Source: Microcoleus vaginatus WJT46-NPBG5 (GTDB taxonomy: Bacteria; Cyanobacteriota; Cyanobacteriia; Cyanobacteriales; Oscillatoriaceae). From it: a stretch of DNA of 64,000 nucleotides. The DNA lies in NCBI GenBank assembly GCA_019359355.1, contig JAHHHM010000006.1:213723-277722 (forward strand), in the 5' to 3' direction. Shown in pieces: positions 9,302 to 17,800 of this stretch (the stretch's first letter is position 1; each line of letters begins with the position of its first letter). The notes below the pieces were generated by a model that did no database searches, was not told where the DNA came from, and saw only the letters and a list, made by a program, of their open reading frames with translations. Made by a program: the position numbers and the translations under genes.

Positions 9302-10960
9302 TCAAGTAATAACCGGCTCATGAGAAATAACCGGCACTGACAGTAAAGTAGCGACCAATTTCACGCCGTATTCTGCTTCAAAAACGTCTTTTTTGTAATC
9401 TAAACTCCAGCGTTCTAAAATACACTCATCGTCTGGATTTGCCGGCTGTAACCACAAGTGAATTTCCTGAAATTCATGACTGTATTCGCAATTGATGTGT
9501 TCGACTGCACCAATTTGCCGGCGATCTAGTGCGACGGCTAAGCGGAGTAATGCACTGAGTTGGCTTACCATCTGCCGATATCTTTTAGTCGGCAAATTGC
9601 GGTAATTATCATGCTTTTTCTTAGGAGGGCTTTTGCGATGATAACGGGCTAAATTCGCAATCACTTCTATTTCGGTCTCTGTATAGCCCAGAAGTTCACT
9701 ATTGCGAATTAGGTAATATGAGTGTTTGTGGTGAGATGAATGGCTAACATGAAGACCGCAGTTGTGTAATATGCCAGCAGCCCAAAGCAGTTCGCGTTCT
9801 TCTATACCCCAGTTGTGAAGAATGCCTTGGGTTTGGTCAAATAAACTGAGGGCAAATGCTGCGACTCGTTCACTGGCTTCTAAGTTGACTTGGTATTTTT
9901 GGGCGATTTTAAAGGCATTACGTTCGCGCACTGAGCTTTGATAGCGCAGCCGATCTTCGATTAAGCCGTGGGTGAGCATCCAATCTACGATGACGCCTTC
10001 GCGCAGGGAACGCTCGCAAATGGTTAGCGATTCCATGCCTAACAGGGTCATGGCTTCTTGTAAAATTAGGGCACCGGCGAGGATGATTTCTGACCGACGA
10101 TCAGACATCCCTGGAATCGCCAGCCGTTCTGAGTAAGAAAGCTTCCGCAAGCGGCTGACCAACTCTTTGAGGTCTTTGAGGCTTAATTGGTAGCCGCTGA
10201 GGGGGTTCGGCACCATCCCCAGCTTTTCACGGGCGTTAATTGTTGCTAATGTTTCAATCGTGCCGGCTGTCCCCACTAAACGAGGTTGCTCACCGGGCAG
10301 CAATTGGGCGCGTAATTCGTCTACTGATCGCTCTAATGTACCTCGCACATAGGCTTGTAGGTACTGAAACTCAGGGGTACTGATGGGATCTGTGGTGATA
10401 AATTCTGCCGTGAGTCGAACCGCACCCACTTTGGTGCTGCTCAGAGAGCGAGGTTCGTGACCATCTCCTAAAATTAATTCGGTCGAACCGCCGCCAATGT
10501 CAATAATGATGTGGGGTTGGTTGTTGAATTCCATCCCCGACAAAACACCGAGGTAAATTCTCCGCGCTTCTTCTTGTCCAGAGATTAAACTAACGGCTAA
10601 GTCTAACTGTTCTTCAATTTGTGCCAAAAAGTCTCTGCCATTGGGCGCTTCGCGGACAGCGCTAGTGGCAACGGCGATGGTGGTTTCGGCGTTTAAGCTT
10701 TTGGCAATTTCTTGAAACCGCCGCAGGGCTGCGATCGCCCGTTTCATCACCGGCTGCTTGAGATCGCCGGTTTCCAGGCAGCGATCGCCCAAACGCACCG
10801 TTTCTTTCTCTCGGGCGATAATGGTAAATGCAGGCAGCGCCGGTTGAATCCGCACAACGACCATGTGGAGCGAATTGGTTCCTAAATCAATGGCGGCGAT
10901 AATGCGGTCTTGCTCCATTGAAGAAGCAGAATTTTTCATGAACGGAACTGTATTGACCAT
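9302..10960 (-). CDS. ppx: Exopolyphosphatase/guanosine pentaphosphatase (Ppx/GppA)
   Basis: About 552 aa from the chosen start. The N-terminal half is an ASKHA-fold Ppx/GppA domain with IAAIDLGTNSLHMVV, SGQEEARRIYLGV, IDIGGGSTELILG and GTAGTIETLA. The C-terminal half is an HD-like domain (AAGILHNCGLHVSHSSHHKHS, then ALLRLAVALDR), as in long Ppx proteins. It hydrolyses polyphosphate and/or pppGpp. The in-frame ATG at 11026 would add 22 residues with no homology flavour. I prefer 10960, though 10939 (MKNSASS) is equally possible because none has a clear ribosome-binding site. It is divergent from the prenyltransferase gene. Confidence 0.92.
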   Translation of the reverse strand: MVNTVPFMKNSASSMEQDRIIAAIDLGTNSLHMVVVRIQPALPAFTIIAREKETVRLGDRCLETGDLKQPVMKRAIAALRRFQEIAKSLNAETTIAVATSAVREAPNGRDFLAQIEEQLDLAVSLISGQEEARRIYLGVLSGMEFNNQPHIIIDIGGGSTELILGDGHEPRSLSSTKVGAVRLTAEFITTDPISTPEFQYLQAYVRGTLERSVDELRAQLLPGEQPRLVGTAGTIETLATINAREKLGMVPNPLSGYQLSLKDLKELVSRLRKLSYSERLAIPGMSDRRSEIILAGALILQEAMTLLGMESLTICERSLREGVIVDWMLTHGLIEDRLRYQSSVRERNAFKIAQKYQVNLEASERVAAFALSLFDQTQGILHNWGIEERELLWAAGILHNCGLHVSHSSHHKHSYYLIRNSELLGYTETEIEVIANLARYHRKSPPKKKHDNYRNLPTKRYRQMVSQLSALLRLAVALDRRQIGAVEHINCEYSHEFQEIHLWLQPANPDDECILERWSLDYKKDVFEAEYGVKLVATLLSVPVISHEPVIT

Positions 10961-11170
10961 CCCAATGTATCTAGGGTTAAAACCCCAGCCCAGACCTCCA
11001 GAATAAAGATATCTTATAGAGGTCATCAGTGATAGGCAAGAACTGGCAAAACTGCGATAGGCTAAAATCTTCCCTAATTAGTTGTGGCAAAATAGTCTGC
11101 AAGCTGTGTTTCCGAATCGCGCCACATTGCCTAAATATATAGCTAAGCCGCTCATTTATCAGTTAATGCA

Positions 11171-12055
11171 ATGCTGACGTCACAAAAACGCCAACCTGAA
11201 GCCATCTGGCAAAGCATCTTTCGATTGTTGAGGTGGGACAAGCCGGCAGGACGGCTGATTTTGATGATTCCCGCTCTCTGGGCTGTGTTTTTGGCGGCAC
11301 AAGGGAAACCCCCAATTCTGCTGGTGGGGGTGATTATGTTAGGAAGTTTAGTCACCAGTGCCGCCGGCTGCGTTGTTAACGATCTGTGGGATCGAGATAT
11401 TGACCCAAAAGTTGAGCGGACGCGACAGCGCCCCCTCGCTTCAAGAGTGCTCTCGGTGAGAGTGGGTCTTGTGGTTGCGGTGGTGGCCTTTATTTGCGCC
11501 GGCATCCTTGCCCTTTATCTCAATACGTTCACGTTCTGGCTGTGCGTAGCTGCCTTGCCGGTGATTATTGTCTACCCCCTGGCAAAGCGCAAATTTCCGG
11601 TGCCACAACTGGTGCTATCGATTGCTTGGGGTTTTGCTGTGCTCATCAGTTGGAGTGCCGTTGCCGGTCGCTTAGAACCGGCCACTTGGGCGCTTTGGGC
11701 GGCAACGGTTCTCTGGACTTTGGGATTTGACACCGTTTACGCCATGAGCGATCGCGAAGATGATAGACGCCTGGGGATCAACTCCAGCGCTCTATTTTTT
11801 GGCGATTATGCTGCTGAAGCAGTGGTTTTATCCTACGCCGGGGCCTCGGCTTTTCTGGCAATTGTCGGCGGGATGATGCACCTGCGGATTGGATTTTGGA
11901 TCGCTTTATTTGTGGCAATCGGTTGGTGGGGTTGGCAATATAGCAAACTCAGAGAAGACAATCTCCCGAAGTTAGTTTACGCTCAGCAGTTCGGCCAAAA
12001 TGTCAAGATTGGTTTTATTTTGCTCGCCGGAATGATTATTGGTTCTGTGTTTTAA
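11171..12055 (+). CDS. UbiA-type 4-hydroxybenzoate polyprenyltransferase (plastoquinone pathway)
   Basis: A 294-aa polytopic membrane protein. It has the two Asp-rich prenyl-diphosphate/Mg sites of UbiA enzymes: NDLWDRDID at residues 70-78 and SDREDDRRLG at about 194-203. Length and about eight hydrophobic helices match the family. In cyanobacteria this type prenylates 4-hydroxybenzoate for plastoquinone-9; that substrate is inferred from the family, and other UbiA members make other quinones or chlorophyll. It is divergent from ppx across about 200 bp and followed by a strong terminator. Confidence 0.88.
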   Translation: MLTSQKRQPEAIWQSIFRLLRWDKPAGRLILMIPALWAVFLAAQGKPPILLVGVIMLGSLVTSAAGCVVNDLWDRDIDPKVERTRQRPLASRVLSVRVGLVVAVVAFICAGILALYLNTFTFWLCVAALPVIIVYPLAKRKFPVPQLVLSIAWGFAVLISWSAVAGRLEPATWALWAATVLWTLGFDTVYAMSDREDDRRLGINSSALFFGDYAAEAVVLSYAGASAFLAIVGGMMHLRIGFWIALFVAIGWWGWQYSKLREDNLPKLVYAQQFGQNVKIGFILLAGMIIGSVF

Positions 12056-12075
12056 CCCAGAGGTTTTTACGTTAG

Positions 12076-12121
12076 GGACGCAAAGTTAAGATGTCTTTTT
12101 CCTGAAACTTTGCGTCCTTTT
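12076..12121 (+). terminator. Strong rho-independent terminator after ubiA-type gene
   Basis: GGACGCAAAGTT (12076-12087) pairs perfectly with AACTTTGCGTCC (12106-12117), giving a 12-bp stem with an 18-nt loop, followed by TTTT. Confidence 0.8.
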
Positions 12122-12137
12122 GCGTTAAAAAAGTTTC

Positions 12138-12635
12138 ATGAAAAAAATAGTTATCGGAGTGATGGGACCCGGTGCCGGTGCGACGGCAAACGATCTGCAA
12201 AATGCAGGTGAATTGGGCGAATTAATCGCTGAAAAGGGATGGGTATTGCTCACCGGCGGCAGGGATGCCGGTGTGATGGAGGCTGCTTCTATGGGTGCAA
12301 AAAAGGCTAATGGTTTAACGATTGGTATTCTGCCGGCAGAAGATTGCAGCCATCTTTCTGAGGGTATTGATATTGCCATTGTCACCGGCATGGGCAGCGC
12401 TCGCAACAATATTAATGTTCTTTCTTCAGATGTGATCATTGCTTGTGGCATGGGTGCCGGCACAACTTCAGAAATTGCCCTCGCCCTCAAAGCCAACAAA
12501 AAAGTTATCCTATTAAATAACCACTCGGAAAGTAAAGTTTTTTTCCAAACTTTATCCAAAGAAAACGTTTTTGTGGTTAATACGGCTCAAGAAGCCATTG
12601 AACTTACTAGCAAAATTCTCGAAAATTTCCAATGA
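12138..12635 (+). CDS. TIGR00725/SLOG-type Rossmann-fold protein
   Basis: A 165-aa protein resembling the TIGR00725 family, related to LOG and molybdenum-cofactor carrier proteins. Diagnostic loops are GVMGPGAGA at the start, LLTGGRDAGVMEAA at about 37-50, a GILPAED strand, and GMGAGTTSEIALAL at about 110-123, which fit nucleotide-ligand binding by a SLOG-like Rossmann fold. The ligand and role are not known from sequence. Its stop overlaps the next start (ATGA at 12632-12635), so translation of the two is probably coupled. Confidence 0.8.
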   Translation: MKKIVIGVMGPGAGATANDLQNAGELGELIAEKGWVLLTGGRDAGVMEAASMGAKKANGLTIGILPAEDCSHLSEGIDIAIVTGMGSARNNINVLSSDVIIACGMGAGTTSEIALALKANKKVILLNNHSESKVFFQTLSKENVFVVNTAQEAIELTSKILENFQ

Positions 12636-13168
12636 AATTAACTAAATTACAACTTTGTTTGAGTGCCGTTACAGTCAGCCTGCTGACTTTGATGGGTGCG
12701 GTGGGAGTTTATGCAAATGTCCAGAAAATAGACGGCGCATCTAGTTCTAACGGTGAAGAAACGAACATTATGGCCCAGAATTCTCCGCGTCAAAGGGAAT
12801 CATCTCAGGGAGAAGAAGGGCCACCGATTACCACCACTTCCGGGCCGGCAGAAATGGCTTTAGCACGTCATCTCAAAAGTTTAGATGCCAAATTTTATGG
12901 GGCTTATTGGTGCCCTTACTGCCACGCCCAAGAGCAACTTTTAGGTAAAGCAGCCTTTGAAGAAATTAATTACATTGAATGCGATCCGAGAGGGAAAAAT
13001 GCTCAGACTGATGTTTGCATGGCAGCTAACATTAAGGGATTTCCGACTTGGGAAATTAACAACAAATTCTATTCGGGTTTGCAATCCCTGGATAAACTTG
13101 CTGAGATATCGGGCTATCAAGGAAATCGGAATTTCCAGCAATCATTCCCGCCGCAAAGAGGGAAATAA
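12632..13168 (+). CDS. Membrane-anchored VKOR-type thioredoxin-like protein
   Basis: A 178-aa protein with one N-terminal hydrophobic segment (residues 8-29), a disordered Ser/Glu-rich linker and a thioredoxin-fold domain with the CPYC active site at C94-C97. The motif FYGAYWCPYC, the later IECDPRGKN and GFPTWEINNKFYSG strongly resemble the periplasmic thioredoxin domain fused to cyanobacterial VKOR disulfide-forming enzymes. Here that domain stands alone on its own anchor. The likely role is disulfide formation or isomerisation on the lumenal or periplasmic side. Start overlaps the previous stop by 4 bp. Confidence 0.82.
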   Translation: MKLTKLQLCLSAVTVSLLTLMGAVGVYANVQKIDGASSSNGEETNIMAQNSPRQRESSQGEEGPPITTTSGPAEMALARHLKSLDAKFYGAYWCPYCHAQEQLLGKAAFEEINYIECDPRGKNAQTDVCMAANIKGFPTWEINNKFYSGLQSLDKLAEISGYQGNRNFQQSFPPQRGK

Positions 13169-13285
13169 TTTTTAGGGGCATTGGGCATGGGGCAAGGCTG
13201 CGCCAACCTAAAGGTATGGGCATGGGGGATGGGGCAAGGCTTCGCCAACCTAAGGGTATGGGCATGGGGAGAATATAAGCAGCCA
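13169..13285. repeat. Dispersed G-rich intergenic repeats
   Basis: Two copies of GGCAAGGCTGCGCCAACCT-like sequence (13191-13209 and 13233-13251, the second with TTCG for TGCG) are embedded in heptamer-like GGGCATGGGG runs. Related copies occur at 3066, 43540, 45961 and 55921, and inside a coding region at 21695-21712. Confidence 0.8.
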
Positions 13286-13326
13286 CAAGCTCATCTCAGA
13301 CTGAGAACTTACTACTCAGAAGCTCA

Positions 13327-14451
13327 TCACTCAGCATTTACTTGAAAGTAGTTTTCCACAATTTGCACGATGCGTTCGGCGGCATGGCCATCTCCGAAAG
13401 GATTAACAGCCGTTGCCATTGCTTGATAAGCGGCTGGATCGCCTAGTAATTCCGTGGCAGCACCGGCAATGCGATCACAATCGGTGCCAACCAGTTTAGC
13501 CGTGCCGGCATCAATGGCTTCCGGTCTTTCTGTGGTTTCTCGCAACACTAAAACCGGCTTACCCAATGCCGGTGCTTCTTCTTGCAATCCCCCAGAATCT
13601 GTTAGAAGCAAATAGCAGCGTTGAATTGCTCCTACGAGTTCTGCATAATCTAGGGGTTCTGTTAAGAAAACTCTGGGATGCTTGCCCAAAAGTGCTTGTA
13701 ACGGTTCTCTGACGGTGGGATTGCGGTGCAGGGGCAACAGCAAAGCCGTATCTTCAAAGGTGTCTAAAATTTGCAGAAATCCTTGGGCAATTCCTTCAAG
13801 GGGTTCTCCCCAGTTTTCCCGCCGGTGGACGGTTGCTAGTAGCGTCCGATATTTATTCCAATCTAAACCGGCAATCTCGCAAGCGGGTTGGCGCTTTGCT
13901 ACGGTTAGCAGCGCATCAATGACAGTGTTGCCGGTTTGGTGAATTTCACCTGTCACGCCTGATCGACGCAGGTTTTCAACTGCCAGAGAAGTGGGGGCAA
14001 AGTGCAGTTGCGCTAACTGGGAAATTAAGCGCCGGTTCGCTTCTTCTGGGTAGGGATTTAATAAGTCGTCGGTTCGCAAGCCGGCTTCTACATGACCGAT
14101 AGGGATTTGCTGGTAAAAGGCAGCAAGGCTGGCAGCAAATGCCGTCGTGGTATCTCCTTGGACGATTACGAGTTGGGGCGCATTCTCTTGAAAAAAGGCT
14201 TCGAGTCCCTGTAAACTGCGGCAGGTGATATCGGTGAGGGTTTGCCGGTGTTGCATGATAGCCAGATCGTGATCGGCTTTCAAATCGAACAGTTGCATCA
14301 CCTGATCGACCATTTCTCGATGCTGGCCGGTTAAAACCACCCGCGTGTCAAAATAGGGGAAACGTTTAAATTGCTGGATTGCCGGTGCTAGTTTAATCGC
14401 TTCAGGACGGGTTCCCAGAGTGATACAGACTTGAATAGGAAACTTGGGCAT
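13327..14451 (-). CDS. wecB: UDP-N-acetylglucosamine 2-epimerase (non-hydrolysing)
   Basis: A 374-aa cytosolic enzyme interconverting UDP-GlcNAc and UDP-ManNAc for surface polysaccharide synthesis. Family motifs are LGTRPEAIKLAP at about 12-23, TGQHREMVDQ at about 42, VQGDTTTAFAA at about 98, HVEAGLRT at about 119, PEEANRR at about 134, ATVHRREN at about 210, and the GGLQEEAP loop near 290 that grips the UDP sugar. Length is normal and the catalytic Asp, Glu and His residues appear intact. It stands alone, between a repeat block and an AT-rich gap. Confidence 0.95.
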   Translation of the reverse strand: MPKFPIQVCITLGTRPEAIKLAPAIQQFKRFPYFDTRVVLTGQHREMVDQVMQLFDLKADHDLAIMQHRQTLTDITCRSLQGLEAFFQENAPQLVIVQGDTTTAFAASLAAFYQQIPIGHVEAGLRTDDLLNPYPEEANRRLISQLAQLHFAPTSLAVENLRRSGVTGEIHQTGNTVIDALLTVAKRQPACEIAGLDWNKYRTLLATVHRRENWGEPLEGIAQGFLQILDTFEDTALLLPLHRNPTVREPLQALLGKHPRVFLTEPLDYAELVGAIQRCYLLLTDSGGLQEEAPALGKPVLVLRETTERPEAIDAGTAKLVGTDCDRIAGAATELLGDPAAYQAMATAVNPFGDGHAAERIVQIVENYFQVNAE

Positions 14452-14855
14452 TGCAGTTGATTTGACAAGTTTGAGACAGGGTGATTGCCAGCGCAGCTAT
14501 ACAAATAAAGACCACCTGGGCGATCTTAAGAATTGTAGCCGGCGCGGAGGGATGATTAAAATCGCCTGGGATATTTAATCCCACAATTTACCGCTGCATT
14601 CAGGAACTTCTGCCCCAGAAAATATCAATTTATCTATAATATTTGAAATTTAAATTTTAGAAAATTGTCGGCCGCAAGTTGGTATACAAGATTATTTTAA
14701 AATTTTTTTAATTTTAATTTTCTCAAATTTAAAAAATATTATAGCCGGTTTAAACTAAATAGAGGTGTTGATGTCGTCGGGACTTTCCGCATGGAAAGCC
14801 CCTAGAGAAATAAATACCCATCTGGATTAAGTGATAGCAGACGCTTTTTGTCTAA
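14452..14855. other. AT-rich intergenic region
   Basis: No gene seen. The middle (14635-14750) is very AT-rich with self-complementary AAATTTAAATTTT stretches. It separates the wecB start from the 3' end of the first giant gene, both on the minus strand, so it should hold the wecB promoter. Confidence 0.5.
14779..14802 (-). terminator. Hairpin downstream of first giant RTX gene
   Basis: GGGACTTTCC and GGAAAGCCCC form a stem with one A-C mismatch and a GCAT loop, about 55 nt after the stop of the 1948-aa gene. A clear T tract is missing on the minus strand. Confidence 0.4.
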
Positions 14856-17800
14856 TTACACCTGGGCAAAATCATTGACAGTGATCAAGTCGGCTTGCAC
14901 TCCAGTTAAAGAGGCTAATAATTCATCACCGACACTAATTAAAGTCGCATTACTACTTGAAGTAATGGTGAGACTCTCAAACGTTAACCCAGCAGCTAAA
15001 CCCAGCAAATCTTCCCCATCCGTGAAATCGGTAATCGTGTCACTGCCGGCACCAAATTTTAAGACAAAACCATCACTGCCGGCACCACCGATTAAGCTGT
15101 CATTCCCCAGATCGCCACTGAGAATATCATCGCCACTACCGCCAGTAAGTGTGTCATCATCTTTGCCGCCGTGGAGGGTATCATTCCCATCACCGCCCTC
15201 CAAAAGATCCCCACCCGCGTTGCCGTAGAGTGCATCATTGCCGGCATCGCCATTTAAGCTATCATCGCCCAAGTCTCCACACAGCGCATCATCGTCATCG
15301 CCGCCAGAGACAGAGTCGTTATCTTTACCCCCGTGCAGACTGTCTGCGCCGGCACCCCCATCCAGGTTATCGCTGTCAGCATTACCAAACAGCAAATCAT
15401 TCCCCTCATTGCCGGCAAGATTATCGCTTCCCATATCCCCGCAAACAATGTCATTGCCGGTGTTGCCTGAAAGGATATCTGAATCTTTACCGCCGTGTAT
15501 GCTGTCATTGCCTGCGCCACCATCAAGGATGTCATTACCTTGATTGCCATTGAGGTAATCATCGCCATCACCGGCATTGAGGCTGTCATTGCCGAGGTTG
15601 CCAAACAGCTGATCCTCGCCACCGTTTCCTAAAAGCGTGTCATTATCCTTGCCACCGTAGAGAGTATCATTGCCGGCACTTCCGTCTATGAAGTCATCTC
15701 CTTGATTGCCGAATAGCAAATCATTGCCATCATTACCAACAATACTGTCATTGCCTTGTCTAGCACTAATTGCATCATCACCACTGGTGCCGGTGAGGGT
15801 ATCATCGCCATCAGTGCCAAACATTTGATCCAAAGAAGGGTTGACGAGATCAACAGTGCCGGTGATCACTGGAATTTCGGGAGTAATAACGCCAGGAATC
15901 GTGTCGTCGTCATCAATTACGATGCCTTGAATTTGAGCATCTAAAGCCACGCCGGTGTCTTCTGCAATCACTTCTGAAATTTGTTTGGTGCCGGCACCGG
16001 CTTCTCGCAAATCCTTGACTACTTCATCCAGCGTTACCTTCTGCACCCGAGCAATTTCTTCATCAACTGACTCACCTGTGCTACTCGTAACCGCCTTATC
16101 TATCGCTTGATTACTCTGTGCCATCACACCAGCAACTGCGGCAATGAATTGTGTATCTATGATGGGGTTAAGATTGGCATCAATTTGTTTGATGTTGGTT
16201 ACAGCTTGCTGTAACAGCGTTGCCAACTGCTCGGCTGAGCTTAAATCTAAGGTTGTGCCGGCTTTTATTTGAGTCGTGAAAGCTGCTACAACCGCCTTCA
16301 TGATGGCAGAATTCTCCGCAGTCGAAGCGCCATCAATTAAGGCATTTGTTTGGGTAATGACGTTTTGTACCTGCGTCATTGCTGCCAAAACTTCAACTCC
16401 ACCGGCTTGATTATTGTTGGTGGCAAGAATTGGATCAAAGTCGGTTAAGTCAATATCAGAGGGGAGGGAAAGCGCTGTGAGAACTTGAGCATTTGCTTCA
16501 TCCGGCTCAATTCCCTGCTCAATTAAATCTTGGATGACAGTGGTTAACAGCGTGATTACGGTGGCAGAAGCCGGCGCAGTTAGAGGGGTTTCTAATGGCA
16601 AGCCGGTGGCTGTATCTGTCCCGCCAAATGCTCCGAGCCGGCCTTCCTCTGGGTCGATTTCACCATTACTATTCTTATCAAAAATGTCGAAGGGAATATC
16701 GAGATTAAATTCTCCTTTGCTATCAGTTATTACTGAGGCTTCAGTGCTATCAACAACACCATTTCTGTTAGCATCTAAGAAGACAGTGGCTCCAGAAATA
16801 TAATTATCAATCACCCAGCCTCTTGTATTAACTGTTAGGCTAACTGCAGCACCGGCAGCCGCATAGGCGATGCCATCAAAGCCATTCCAACCAAAGGTGA
16901 TAACGCCAGAGAAACCGGCGTTCGGTGTAAAAGTAAGATTCCCTAAAACAGCGGTATCAATTTCTTGATTCGCTGTGACAGACACCCCGCTTAGTCTCAG
17001 AGTTCCATTATTAGGAAGCGAGGTAATTTTTACTTTGGTAAGTGCGTTGCCATCTGCATCGGTAAACTGACTGGTAAAGTCGGCTGTGGTAAAGGTAATA
17101 TCAGCATTTTGATTACCGGCTTTGCTAATATTTCCTAAAGTTGGCGCGGTGTTAATCACATCAACAGCTAGACTAACGGTTGCACCGGCAACCGCATAGG
17201 CGATGCCATCAAAGCCATTCCAACCAAAGGTGATCAAGCCAGAGAAATCAGCATCCGGTGTAAAGGCAAGGTTTCCTAAAGCAGCAATATTAATTTCTTG
17301 ATTCGCTTTGACACCCACCCCATTTAAGGTAAGACTGCCATTACCGGGAAGTGAGGTAATTTTAATCTTGCTCAGTGGATCATTATCTAAGTCACCAAAA
17401 GCACTTTGGAAGTCAGCCGAAGTAAAGGCAATTGCAGTGTCGGCACTTCCTGTTTTACTGACTGTACTGACAATCGGCAAGTCGTTTTTAGGATTGACAG
17501 TTAAGTTAATTTGTGAATCATTTGCTGAGTAACTCGTGCCATCAAAGCCATTCCAATTAAAACTGGTACTGCCGTTAAAATTGGCGTTGGGAGTAAACGT
17601 TAAACCGTCTAATTGTGTTGCGGCAATTTCTTGATTGAGCGCAACGGCAGCACCATTTAACGTCAGGTTTCCGTTAGCCGGCAAGGTAGTAATTTGGATT
17701 TTCGTCAGGCTGTCGCCGTCAGCATCTGAAAACGCGGTTGTAAAATCAGCAGCCGTAAAGGAAACGGCGGTATCTTCATTAGCGGATTTACTAATATTAC

